From positions 1 to 64,000 of the forward strand of contig NZ_FMYY01000032.1 of NCBI RefSeq assembly GCF_900101595.1: DNA of 64,000 nt, written 5' to 3'. Source of the DNA: Paenibacillus sp. cl123. GTDB taxonomy: Bacteria; Bacillota; Bacilli; Paenibacillales; NBRC-103111. Positions 35,101 to 43,187 of the stretch are shown here, one piece after another. Both the position numbers and the translations under genes were made by a program. The notes under the pieces were generated by a model. That model was not told the origin of the DNA. It was given only the letters and a program-made list of their open reading frames with translations, and did no database searches. How positions within the stretch are numbered: the first letter of the stretch is position 1; every line of letters starts with the position of its first letter.

Positions 35101-35610
35101 ATGGCAATTGAAGTGGGCAGCAAGCTGCAAGGAAAGGTGACAGGCATTACTCACTTTGGGGCGTTCGTCGAGCTTTCCGAGGGAGTTACAGGACTCGTTC
35201 ATATCTCGGAGATTGCAGACAACTATGTGAAGGATGTCAACGATCATCTCAAGCTAGGCGATATCGTCACCGTGAAAGTGATTAATGTCGACAAAGACGG
35301 CAAAATCGGGTTATCGATCAAACAATCCGTTGATCGTCCGGTAGATGCCGCTCCGGCAAGGCCCGCTCGTTTTGACAGGCAAGGTGACCGTCCCCCTGGC
35401 GGAGGATTTGGCGGTCGCGGTGACCGGCCCGGCGGCGGATTCGGAGGCGGCCGTGGAGACCGTGGTGGCCGTGGCGGTAAACCTCCCGCAGGCAAACCAA
35501 CGTTCGAAGACAAGATGGCGCGTTTCCTGAAAGACAGCGAGGACCGGATCTCATCCCTCAAGAAGAACACCGAGGGCAAACGAGGCGGTCGCGGCGCGCG
35601 CAGGGATTAA
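35101..35610 (+). CDS. yabR: S1-domain RNA-binding protein with Gly/Arg-rich region (YabR)
   Basis: A 169-residue protein. Residues 1-72 are an S1 domain (GSKLQGKVTGITHFGAFVEL, abridged; LVHISEIADNYVKDVNDHLK, abridged), close to polynucleotide phosphorylase S1 and general stress protein 13. Residues 85-130 are Gly/Arg/Asp-rich with repeated GGGFGGRGDRP units, and the end is basic (KRGGRGARRD). It probably binds RNA or ribosomes; the exact function is unknown. GGGAGG precedes the ATG. It has its own promoter and structured leader. Confidence 0.93.
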   Translation: MAIEVGSKLQGKVTGITHFGAFVELSEGVTGLVHISEIADNYVKDVNDHLKLGDIVTVKVINVDKDGKIGLSIKQSVDRPVDAAPARPARFDRQGDRPPGGGFGGRGDRPGGGFGGGRGDRGGRGGKPPAGKPTFEDKMARFLKDSEDRISSLKKNTEGKRGGRGARRD

Positions 35611-35646
35611 TAATCGCATCCATATTGATGATAACAAAGTCGTTTG

Positions 35647-35673
35647 AGCTCCAGGGCTCGGGCGGCTTTTTTT
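35647..35673 (+). terminator. Probable terminator after yabR
   Basis: AGCTCC and GG(C)GGCT can pair with one bulge, followed by seven T. The stem is imperfect but the T run is strong. Confidence 0.5.
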
Positions 35674-35706
35674 AATAGTAAACCCCAGGCCGATGCGGGC
35701 ATTTGC

Positions 35707-35736
35707 TTGACAAGCTCAGGCTATCTGCTATATAAT
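35707..35736 (+). promoter_or_regulatory. Sigma-A promoter of tRNA-Met
   Basis: TTGACA (35707-35712), 18-bp spacer, TATAAT (35731-35736): both boxes are perfect, 12 bp before the tRNA. Confidence 0.9.
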
Positions 35737-35748
35737 CATGCTTGTTGT

Positions 35749-35822
35749 GGCGGCGTAGCTCAGCTGGCTAGAGCGTACGGTTCATACCCGTAAGGTCGGG
35801 GGTTCGATCCCCTCCGCCGCTA
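35749..35822 (+). tRNA. tRNA-Met (anticodon CAT)
   Basis: A full cloverleaf is readable: acceptor GGCGGCG/CGCCGCT, D-arm GCTC/GAGC, anticodon arm TACGG-TTCATAC-CCGTA with anticodon CAT, variable AGGTC, and T-arm GGGGG-TTCGATC-CCCTC, discriminator A. The 3' CCA is not encoded. Sequence memory favours elongator tRNA-Met; a tRNA-Ile2 whose CAT is changed by TilS (encoded at 44245) is less likely but not excluded. The same tRNA-before-spoIIE arrangement is known from B. subtilis. Confidence 0.96.
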
Positions 35823-35828
35823 TAAGTC

Positions 35829-35870
35829 AAGACCCCGTGTTCAGCTTAGGCTGGCTGCGGGGTCTTTATA
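35829..35870 (+). terminator. Terminator after tRNA-Met
   Basis: Perfect 9-bp stem AAGACCCCG (35829-35837)/CGGGGTCTT (35858-35866), followed by TATAT. Confidence 0.85.
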
Positions 35871-35965
35871 TGTTTGCAGCCAAGACAAGTCATCGCCCGC
35901 ATCCAGGCGCAAGCTACGACAAGCGATCGCTCCGCCTCCCATTTTCCCCGGCCCGGCACTAGTTT

Positions 35966-36205
35966 TGTCGGAACTTCTTAGCCAAGGCGCAGAATCGACA
36001 GGTATCCCGGTAAAGATCGCTTTTCTGAATCGAACAAGCCGCGAACATAAGGTGACAAGCTCAACAAGACAATATTCGGTAAGCGCTTTCATTCTAATTC
36101 ACAACTTGGATTACCGTATTTTCGCGCGGCTCCCCATTTTGTCGGAAAAAACTTAAGGACGGCCAACTCATTCTGACAAACTTTCCGAAACGCGCCACGT
36201 ATACT
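35966..36205 (+). promoter_or_regulatory. spoIIE promoter with 21-bp spacer and imperfect Spo0A boxes
   Basis: CTGACA (36173-36178), a 21-bp spacer and TATACT (36200-36205). An over-long spacer is known for Spo0A-activated sigma-A promoters such as spoIIE and spoIIG. Six-of-seven matches to the 0A box TGNCGAA are seen at 35966-35972 and 36140-36146 (TGTCGGA), 35994-36000 (minus strand, TGTCGAT) and 36183-36189 (TTCCGAA). Nothing coding is seen in the 35871-36243 gap. Confidence 0.65.
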
Positions 36206-36243
36206 AAGAACCACTAATAGTGTATGGGTGGTGTCAAGAAATT

Positions 36244-38736
36244 ATGCAAAAAAAGCTATTCAATCGCGTAAAGTTGGCCGGTTCGGACACGATGAGCAAA
36301 GTAGGCAGCTCTGTGAAAAGCATGTTCGTAGAAAACAGGTTGGTGCAAACCGTCGTAGCCAAGAAATGGTCCATTCTGCTGCTGTTCATGGCTTTCTTGC
36401 TCGGACGGGCCATGATCCTGGATGAGCTTGCGCCGTTTGGAGTCGCTTTTTTCGCTGTTATGTATTTCTTGCGGCGGGAGCTGCTGCTATGGACAGCTAT
36501 TTTCGTGGCGGCCGGCAGCTTGTTCTCCCTGGAGCCGATGCATACCGGTTATCTGGTGGTGGAGATGCTGGTGTTCCTCCTTCTGCAAAAAGGGGTGGAG
36601 CGATTCCAGCGCTCCGATATCTCGTATGCGCCTGCGATGGTATTCGCCACAGTGTTTTTCGTTCAGCTGTTCTCGCATCTCGTCTCTACCCAGCTTAACT
36701 GGTATACGCTGATGATGACCGGCGTGGAGGCCGTGCTTAGTCTGATTCTGACCCATATCTTCCTGCAGGCTGTGCCGGTGTTCACCTTGACCCGCAAAAA
36801 TTACAGCCTCAAAAATGAAGAGGTCATCTGTCTGATCATTTTGCTCGCTTCGGTCATGACCGGCACTGTCGGCTGGACGGCCGGTTCCTTGACGCTGGAG
36901 CATGTGCTGTCCCGGTATCTGATTTTGCTGTTTGCGCTGGTAGGGGGAGCGCCGCTCGGGGCCTCGGTCGGTGTCGTAACGGGGCTGATTCTGAGCCTGG
37001 CGAACTCCAGCGCGATCTATCAGATGAGCCTGCTGGCCTTCGCCGGGATGCTGGCCGGGTTGCTTAAGGAAGGAAACCGGATGGCGGTGGCATTCGGGAT
37101 GCTGCTTGGCTCGTCCATTCTTTCCGTGTATTTGGGCAACCAGACCGATATTATGAGCTCAACCTGGGAATCGGTCGCCGCGGTCGCGTTATTCCTCCTT
37201 ACCCCGAGCGCGGTGATTCAAACTTTGGCCAAATATGTGCCGGGCACCCAGGAAAATCTGAAATCGCAGCATGATTATGCACGGCGGGTCCGGGATGTGA
37301 CGGCTCAGCGGGTCGAGCAGTTCTCGGAGGTATTCCGCCAGCTGTCCCGGAGCTTTAAGCAGATTACCGTCGATACCGAGCCGCTGCGCAAAGACGAGGA
37401 GATCGGGCATTTTATGAATGCCGTCGCCGAGAAATCATGCGCCACCTGCTGGAAGAGAACGCAGTGCTGGGATGAGCGCTTCTATCAGACGTATAAATAT
37501 ATGACCGATATGATGACCGAGGTAGAGCTGCGGGAGACGATGACGCGCAAGGATATCCAGCCGGAGTGGAAAAGGCTGTGCGTCAAGCCCGATCAGGTCC
37601 TGGAGATCATGCAGCAGCAGTATCATGTGTACAAAAACGATCAGCATTGGAAAAAGCAAATTCTCGACAGCCGGCAGCTGGTAGCCGATCAATTATCCGG
37701 CGTATCCCAGGTGATGGAGGACCTGGCCAAGGAGATCAAGCGGGAAGGGCAGGAGCTCTTCATGCAGGAGGAGCAAATCCGCAGCGCGCTGGAGGAGCTG
37801 GGACTGTCCATCCACAGCATCGATATTGTCAGCCTGGATGAGGGCAATGTGGAGATCGAGATCATCCATCAATATACGCGGGGCTTCGATGAATGCCGCA
37901 AAATTATCGCTCCGCTGCTCTCGGAGATACTGGGTGAGCATATCGCCGTGAAAAACGAGCTGGCCGTTGAGCGCAAGGAAGGCTACAGCACCGTCCTGTT
38001 CGGCTCCGCCAAGGAATATGAGGTGGATACGGGCATCGCCGGCGCGGCCAAAGGAGGAGATTTGCTGTCGGGAGACAGCTTCAGCACGGTGGAGCTCGGC
38101 AACGGCAAGTTCGCCGTAGCGCTCAGCGACGGCATGGGCAACGGGGAACGCGCCCGGGCGGAGAGCAGTGCGGCTTTGTCCATCCTGCAGCAGCTGCTGC
38201 AGTCGGGCATGGATGAGAAGCTGGCGATCAAGTCCGTCAATTCGGTGCTCATGCTGCGCTCGTCCGACGAAGTATTCGCTACGGTAGATGTCGCATTGAT
38301 CGATCTGTATACTGCCAGCACAACCTTCATGAAGATCGGCTCGACGCCGAGCTTTATCAAGCGGGGCAATGAAGTGTTTCCGGTAACGGCGAACAACCTG
38401 CCTGTCGGGATTCTTCATGACATAGACGTAGATCTGGTCACCGTGCCGCTGAAGCATGGCGATCTTCTGATCATGATGACGGATGGCATCTATGACGCGC
38501 CGGGTCATGCGGTGAACAAGGAGCTATGGATGAAGCGCATGATTACCGAGATCGATGCCGAGCATCCGCAAGATTTTGCCGATGTGCTGCTGGAGAGAGT
38601 GGTGCGCTACCATCATGGGGATATTTATGATGATATGACGGTCCTTGTGGCAAAAATTGACAAGTTTCAGCCGGAATGGGCTACCTTCCGCATGCCGGGC
38701 GTCGACCGGATCGAGCGCCCGCGGACGGTGAGCTGA
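36244..38736 (+). CDS. spoIIE: Stage II sporulation protein E (SpoIIE phosphatase)
   Basis: An 830-residue membrane phosphatase that dephosphorylates SpoIIAA to release sigma-F in the forespore and also interacts with the polar Z-ring. The N-terminal third carries about ten transmembrane segments (about 40-325). A central oligomerisation region has CATCWKRTQCWDERFYQTY (abridged) near 400-412. The C-terminal PP2C domain (about 590-815) shows GDSFSTVELGNGKFAVALSD (abridged), DGMGNGERARAES and MMTDGIYDA with metal-binding aspartates. GTG 36220 is in frame, but GGTGGTG better fits ATG 36244. Spo0A-type promoter upstream. Confidence 0.97.
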   Translation: MQKKLFNRVKLAGSDTMSKVGSSVKSMFVENRLVQTVVAKKWSILLLFMAFLLGRAMILDELAPFGVAFFAVMYFLRRELLLWTAIFVAAGSLFSLEPMHTGYLVVEMLVFLLLQKGVERFQRSDISYAPAMVFATVFFVQLFSHLVSTQLNWYTLMMTGVEAVLSLILTHIFLQAVPVFTLTRKNYSLKNEEVICLIILLASVMTGTVGWTAGSLTLEHVLSRYLILLFALVGGAPLGASVGVVTGLILSLANSSAIYQMSLLAFAGMLAGLLKEGNRMAVAFGMLLGSSILSVYLGNQTDIMSSTWESVAAVALFLLTPSAVIQTLAKYVPGTQENLKSQHDYARRVRDVTAQRVEQFSEVFRQLSRSFKQITVDTEPLRKDEEIGHFMNAVAEKSCATCWKRTQCWDERFYQTYKYMTDMMTEVELRETMTRKDIQPEWKRLCVKPDQVLEIMQQQYHVYKNDQHWKKQILDSRQLVADQLSGVSQVMEDLAKEIKREGQELFMQEEQIRSALEELGLSIHSIDIVSLDEGNVEIEIIHQYTRGFDECRKIIAPLLSEILGEHIAVKNELAVERKEGYSTVLFGSAKEYEVDTGIAGAAKGGDLLSGDSFSTVELGNGKFAVALSDGMGNGERARAESSAALSILQQLLQSGMDEKLAIKSVNSVLMLRSSDEVFATVDVALIDLYTASTTFMKIGSTPSFIKRGNEVFPVTANNLPVGILHDIDVDLVTVPLKHGDLLIMMTDGIYDAPGHAVNKELWMKRMITEIDAEHPQDFADVLLERVVRYHHGDIYDDMTVLVAKIDKFQPEWATFRMPGVDRIERPRTVS

Positions 38737-38780
38737 GCTTGCTATAGAGCTGCTCGGCGACGAGCGGCCTTATAACGGAA

Positions 38781-38818
38781 GAAAAGCGGGATATCCTCAG
38801 GGGTAATTCCGCTTTTTG
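38781..38818 (+). terminator. Terminator after spoIIE
   Basis: AAAAGCGG (38782-38789) pairs with CCGCTTTT (38809-38816), with further inner pairs, and ends in a T run. Confidence 0.8.
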
Positions 38819-38942
38819 TCATTGTAGAGAATTTTATCCCTATAATGATCAGAATCTCTACCTGTGGCAAATTCAAAAGGCCCCTTATACTAAAAACAGG
38901 TGAGACACACACCACACTAATCTTTAGTAGGGGGTACACGGA

Positions 38943-40316
38943 ATGAAGAAAGGTGCAATGAAATTTACGGCGGTCGCCGTCTTGTTGTCTACAGCTCTTG
39001 CCGGTTGCGGTGGCGGCAGCGGCGCCACGAATGCGGGGGAAGCGCCCAAGACGGAATCTCCCAAAAACGAGGCCCCAAAAGCCGAAGCTCCCAAAGCGGA
39101 AAACTTCGCGATCACGCTCCGTCACATCAATGTTCGGGATACGGCCAAGAATACGCTCGCTCTGCTGGAGAAAGTCGTCGCCAAGACGAAAACCGATGTT
39201 CCCGGTCTGGACGTTAAGCTCGACGGCGTGGAAGACACGGTTAACCGCGACGTGAAGCTGAAGGCGGAGATGGCTGCAGGCAAGCCGCCGCAAATTTTCA
39301 ACCTCTTCGGCGGCGCCGACACGGCCAACTATGCCAAAGCCGGACATCTGCTCCCCCTCAACGATATATTGAAAGAGCTTGGCCTGGAAGACAAGTTTAT
39401 GGATCTGCGCGAATTTACGGTTGACGGCAAAATTTACGGTCTGCCGGAATCCGGTTACGTGGAGGGCTTCTTCTATAACACCAAGCTGTTCGCAGATGCA
39501 GGCATTACGGCAGCTCCGAAAACATGGGAGGAGTTCCTCAAGGCTTGTGAGGCGCTGAAGGCGAAGGGCATCGTGCCGATCGCGCTCGGCGGCGGAGCGG
39601 GCGACGGCTGGGCCATCAACATGCTGGGCAATGCTTTGTTCGTAGCATACGCAGGTCCCGAGTCGCAAGAGGGCTTCAGCAAAGGTTCGGCCAAATGGAC
39701 GGATACGGGCGTAGTCGAAGGCTTCAAGAAGCTGAAGGAATTGAAGGACAAAGGCTACATCGACGCCAACGTGCTCGGCTTGAAATATTCCGAAGGCCAA
39801 GCGAAATTCTACACCGGCCAAGCGGGTATGCTGTTCGACGGGACATGGGCGGCTAACGCGATCCTTGACAAGGAGAAATCGAAGGTTCATGAAAACGTAG
39901 GCTTCTTCACCGTACCGGCCGTAGGCGGCAAGGGCGACGGCTTTGTCAACGGCGGCTGGTCCAACGGCTATGGCTTCTCCGCTCACCTGAACGATAACGA
40001 GAAGAAGGCTGTCAAAGCATTTATCAAAAATTTCTACACGCTGGATAATCAAGCGGAAGCGCTGGGCAGAGACAGACGTATTCCTTCCATGAAAGGCGTA
40101 CCTACTCCGGCAGATTCCCACGCCCTGATGAAGTCGATCGGCGAAGCTCAGGCGAAAGCCAAGGGCGCCTTCCCTGCCTTCGACGCGCTGGTACAGCCGA
40201 AGGTGAAAGTAACGCTCGAGCAATCGGCGCAAGAGCTGCTGGGCGGACAAATTACGCCTGAGAAGCTCGCCGAGAAGATGCAGAAGGTGCAAGAAGAAGC
40301 TAACGCAGGCAAATAA
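38943..40316 (+). CDS. Sugar ABC transporter substrate-binding lipoprotein
   Basis: A 457-residue extracellular solute-binding protein of family 1. The lipobox LAGC places the lipidated cysteine at 22. A low-complexity Lys/Glu/Ala/Pro linker (APKTESPKNEAPKAEAPKAE) follows. The binding domain has GKIYGLPESGYVEGFFYNTK (abridged), which is typical of carbohydrate-binding members, and WEEFLKACEALKAKGIVPIA (abridged). The sugar cannot be told. AGTAGGGGG precedes the ATG. It heads an importer cassette with two permeases; a GC-rich hairpin (40330-40360) separates it from them. Confidence 0.92.
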   Translation: MKKGAMKFTAVAVLLSTALAGCGGGSGATNAGEAPKTESPKNEAPKAEAPKAENFAITLRHINVRDTAKNTLALLEKVVAKTKTDVPGLDVKLDGVEDTVNRDVKLKAEMAAGKPPQIFNLFGGADTANYAKAGHLLPLNDILKELGLEDKFMDLREFTVDGKIYGLPESGYVEGFFYNTKLFADAGITAAPKTWEEFLKACEALKAKGIVPIALGGGAGDGWAINMLGNALFVAYAGPESQEGFSKGSAKWTDTGVVEGFKKLKELKDKGYIDANVLGLKYSEGQAKFYTGQAGMLFDGTWAANAILDKEKSKVHENVGFFTVPAVGGKGDGFVNGGWSNGYGFSAHLNDNEKKAVKAFIKNFYTLDNQAEALGRDRRIPSMKGVPTPADSHALMKSIGEAQAKAKGAFPAFDALVQPKVKVTLEQSAQELLGGQITPEKLAEKMQKVQEEANAGK

Positions 40317-40329
40317 GCGTTGCGACCAT

Positions 40330-40360
40330 GGGGCGCCGCCTTCACGCGGCGCCCTGATTT
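40330..40360 (+). terminator. Intra-operon hairpin between binding protein and permeases
   Basis: Perfect 9-bp all-GC stem GGGCGCCGC/GCGGCGCCC followed by TGATTTT. Such a partial terminator or 3' stabiliser between binding protein and permease genes is a known way to make more binding protein than permease. Confidence 0.65.
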
Positions 40361-40487
40361 TCGCTCTGGAGGTATGGCACAAGTCGTTCACCGCGCTTGG
40401 CTCTCAAGCCGGATAGCAGTCCCTCCCTCCATCCCGGCAACGTCCGGACAGATCGATAAGTGAGATTGCATGCTGGGAGGTTTTGTG

Positions 40488-41372
40488 ATGAATAAGGTGT
40501 TAAGAAACCCATACGCGTATCTGGTGTTTGTCGTGCCGGCGCTCGTTTTATATTTGACCTTCTACGTGGTGCCTTTATTCCAGTCGCTGCGTTATTCCTT
40601 TACAAGCTGGAACGGGATCAATGAGCCGGTGTTCAACGGGCTTGAAAATTTTCAAAAAGCATTCGACGATCCGAAGTTCTGGATCGGATTTTGGAACAAC
40701 TTGTACTTTGTCTGCTTCTCGTTGTTTATTCAGGTGCCGATCATCATCTTTGTCGGTATTGTCGTCAGTTATGTAAGACGCATGCTTGACTTCTATAAAG
40801 TATCCGTGTTTATGCCCAGCATTCTTTCGACGGCTTCGGTCGGCGTAATCTGGCAATTTATTTATAAGCCTGACGCAGGCTTGCTTAACCAGCTTCTCAA
40901 AGCAGTCGGGTTGTCCGAATGGGCCAAGCCCTGGCTGGGCGACCCCAATACGGCGATGACCTCGCTCCTCGTAGCCAACGCCTGGCAATGGACGGGTTTC
41001 TATGTGGTGCTTATTTTGGCCGCCATCTTCGCCATCCCGTCCGAAGTACTCGAAGCGGCGGAAATCGATGGAGCCGTCGGCTTTAAGAAAGCATGGATGA
41101 TTACGGTTCCGCTCATTCGGCCGGTGATCATCGTCATTATGCTGTTGTCGATAACAGGGGCGATGAAGGCTCTGGATATCGTATTGATTATGACAAACGG
41201 AGGCCCCTTCGGCAAATCGGAAGTCATGGGGACTTATATGTATAAACAGGCTTATTCGTTCGGCGACTTCGGCTATGCGAATGCCATCTCGATCATTATC
41301 TTCCTATTTACCGCCGTGATTACCTTGATTTTCAACCTGCTGACTCGCGATAAAAAAGAAGGGGGGAACTAG
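40488..41372 (+). CDS. Sugar ABC transporter permease (MalF/UgpA-like)
   Basis: A 294-residue permease with six transmembrane segments. The EAA loop that docks the ATPase is seen as EAAEIDGAVGFKKAWMITVP (abridged), near 195-215. The N-terminal segment AYLVFVVPALVLYLTFYVVP (abridged) is typical of the MalF/UgpA/LacF group. GGGAGG fits ATG 40488 rather than ATG 40470. It pairs with the following permease, two bases away. Confidence 0.93.
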   Translation: MNKVLRNPYAYLVFVVPALVLYLTFYVVPLFQSLRYSFTSWNGINEPVFNGLENFQKAFDDPKFWIGFWNNLYFVCFSLFIQVPIIIFVGIVVSYVRRMLDFYKVSVFMPSILSTASVGVIWQFIYKPDAGLLNQLLKAVGLSEWAKPWLGDPNTAMTSLLVANAWQWTGFYVVLILAAIFAIPSEVLEAAEIDGAVGFKKAWMITVPLIRPVIIVIMLLSITGAMKALDIVLIMTNGGPFGKSEVMGTYMYKQAYSFGDFGYANAISIIIFLFTAVITLIFNLLTRDKKEGGN

Positions 41373-41374
41373 CT

Positions 41375-42202
41375 ATGAATAAAGCGCTGGGTAAAGCATT
41401 TCCGCATCTGGTTCTGATACCGTATGTGCTGATCGTCATCTTCCCCCTCTACTTTATTCTGATCTCTTCGCTGAAGCCGAACGACCAGATTATTACAAAT
41501 CCATGGGGGTTGCCGGATGGCTTCGTGCTGACGCATTATACGAGCGCGTTATCCTCCAACAATGTCGGCATTTATTTCTTCAACAGCCTGTATATTTCCA
41601 CCGTTTCTACGCTCGGTTCGGTTATTTTGGCTACATGCATCGCCTTCGCCGTCACCCGGATGAGATTCCCGGGGCTCAGCAAGATCGTTTACGGCCTGCT
41701 GCTCATTTCTCTGCTGATCCCGCCGGCGTCCCTGCTTATTCCGCTGTACATCATGGTCAATGATCTCGGCATCTACAATACGCCGCTGGCGCTGATCATT
41801 CCTTATATGTCCTTCGGCATTCCCCTGACGGTGTTTATCGTAGCTGCGTTTCTGAAGTCGGTGCCGGCCGAGCTGGAGGAAGCGGGCATCATGGACGGAC
41901 TAAGCGTATTCGGCTTGCTGTTCCGCATTTTCATTCCGATCAGTTTGCCTACGCTGGTGACCGTATTCATCATCAACTTCCTCGGGCATTGGAATGAATA
42001 TATTTTGGCGAATCTGTTCCTCTCTACGCAGACGCTTCGAACATTGCCGGTAGCGGTCGTATCGTTTGCCGACAAATTCAATATGAACTACGGCGCGCTC
42101 TGCGCCTCGATCATGATCAGCGTGCTGCCGGTTATTATCATCTTTACTTTCCTGCAGCGCCAGATTATCGAAGGGGTAACGGCCGGCAGCGTGAAAGGCT
42201 GA
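41375..42202 (+). CDS. Sugar ABC transporter permease (MalG/UgpE-like)
   Basis: A 275-residue permease with six transmembrane segments. EEAGIMDGLSVFGLLFRIFI (abridged) is the EAA loop. The C-terminus ending LQRQIIEGVTAGSVKG is the standard MalG-group end. GAAGGGGGG lies 8 bp before the ATG. No ATPase gene follows, so a shared MsmX-type ATPase encoded elsewhere is presumably used. Confidence 0.94.
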   Translation: MNKALGKAFPHLVLIPYVLIVIFPLYFILISSLKPNDQIITNPWGLPDGFVLTHYTSALSSNNVGIYFFNSLYISTVSTLGSVILATCIAFAVTRMRFPGLSKIVYGLLLISLLIPPASLLIPLYIMVNDLGIYNTPLALIIPYMSFGIPLTVFIVAAFLKSVPAELEEAGIMDGLSVFGLLFRIFIPISLPTLVTVFIINFLGHWNEYILANLFLSTQTLRTLPVAVVSFADKFNMNYGALCASIMISVLPVIIIFTFLQRQIIEGVTAGSVKG

Positions 42203-42313
42203 GCTGTGCTCTGCGGTAAGCGGGGGCGGTCGCTCTCGTCTCCGCCGCTGTCTGTAGCTGTGCGGATGTCCACAGCTCCCGCCAGCCGTTCTGCCGCGTC
42301 ATCCGCAGCTATG

Positions 42314-42345
42314 TAACCGCCCGGTTTTGTTCGGGCGGTTTATTC
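42314..42345 (+). terminator. Terminator after the ABC importer genes
   Basis: Perfect 9-bp stem AACCGCCCG/CGGGCGGTT with an 8-nt loop, then TATTC. Confidence 0.8.
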
Positions 42346-42357
42346 GGCTTCCCGGAA

Positions 42358-42385
42358 GTTTAGAATTCTCCCAATTGGCAAAAAT
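42358..42385 (+). promoter_or_regulatory. Candidate sigma-F promoter of yabS-yabT
   Basis: GTTTA (42358-42362), 14-bp spacer, GGCAAAAAT (42377-42385). Both boxes fit the sigma-F pattern, although the usual spacer is 15. It lies 31 bp before yabS. Confidence 0.5.
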
Positions 42386-42416
42386 GAGAATAGTATAAAG
42401 ATTGGGAGGGACGGGT

Positions 42417-43187
42417 ATGAAGCAGATAATACTGATTACCGACGGCTGCTCAAATGTAGGGATGAGTCCGGTCATCGCCGCCGCGCACGCTCAGTCCGAA
42501 GGGATTGTCGTACACGTGATCGGCATAACCGACGACGGGGAGCTTGGGGTGCTGGGCGCGGAGGAGATTCAGGAGATTGCGGCCGCAGGCGGAGGCATCA
42601 GCCGGATCGTAAAGCCCGCTCAGCTCTCGCAGACGGTGCAGATGCTGACGCGCAAGACGGTGGCGCAGACGGTGCGGCAGGCTGTCGGGCAGGAGCTTCG
42701 CAGCATCCTGGGGCATGACCGGATCGAAGCGCTGCCTCCGCAGGAGCGCTCCGAGGTGGTGAGGGTGATCGACGACTGGGCGGAGAAAGCCGAGCTGCGG
42801 GTAGCGCTGCTGATCGACGCCAGCGCCAGCATGAAACCCAAGCTTCAGGCCGTGAAGGAGTCGATTCATGATCTGCAGCTCAGTCTGCAGGCCCGTACGG
42901 GCGAAAGTTTGCTGTCGGTGTTTCATTTCCCGGGAAACATCAGCGGCGATCTCGAAGTGGAGATGGACTTCGGCTGGACGGACAATCTTGCAAATCTGAA
43001 CCGGTTGTTCTATAAATTAAACATGAAGGGAACGACTCCGACCGGCCCTGCGCTGATGAAAGTAGTTCAATTTGTCGCCGGAGATGCCGATGATACAAGA
43101 GAAGCCAGTAAGCTGCCTGCCGCGTCCGCGCAGGCGGGCAGGGGAAGAACGCGCGAGGAAGGGATATGGAGTGACTACATCGTTTGA
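42417..43187 (+). CDS. yabS: von Willebrand factor A-domain protein YabS
   Basis: A 256-residue cytoplasmic protein. It opens with QIILITDGCSNVGMSPV, resembling the second half of a vWA fold, and later shows VALLIDASASMKPKLQAVKE (abridged), a MIDAS motif DxSxS near residues 138-142. It therefore appears as a rearranged or tandem vWA arrangement. Function is unknown; in B. subtilis yabS is a forespore gene next to the kinase gene yabT. GGGAGGG precedes ATG 42417. It overlaps yabT by 17 bp. Confidence 0.88.
   Translation: MKQIILITDGCSNVGMSPVIAAAHAQSEGIVVHVIGITDDGELGVLGAEEIQEIAAAGGGISRIVKPAQLSQTVQMLTRKTVAQTVRQAVGQELRSILGHDRIEALPPQERSEVVRVIDDWAEKAELRVALLIDASASMKPKLQAVKESIHDLQLSLQARTGESLLSVFHFPGNISGDLEVEMDFGWTDNLANLNRLFYKLNMKGTTPTGPALMKVVQFVAGDADDTREASKLPAASAQAGRGRTREEGIWSDYIV

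Noticed and set aside
38742-40391. 549-residue frame antisense to the ABC binding-protein gene
   Set aside because: Shadow of a well-supported lipoprotein gene on the plus strand.
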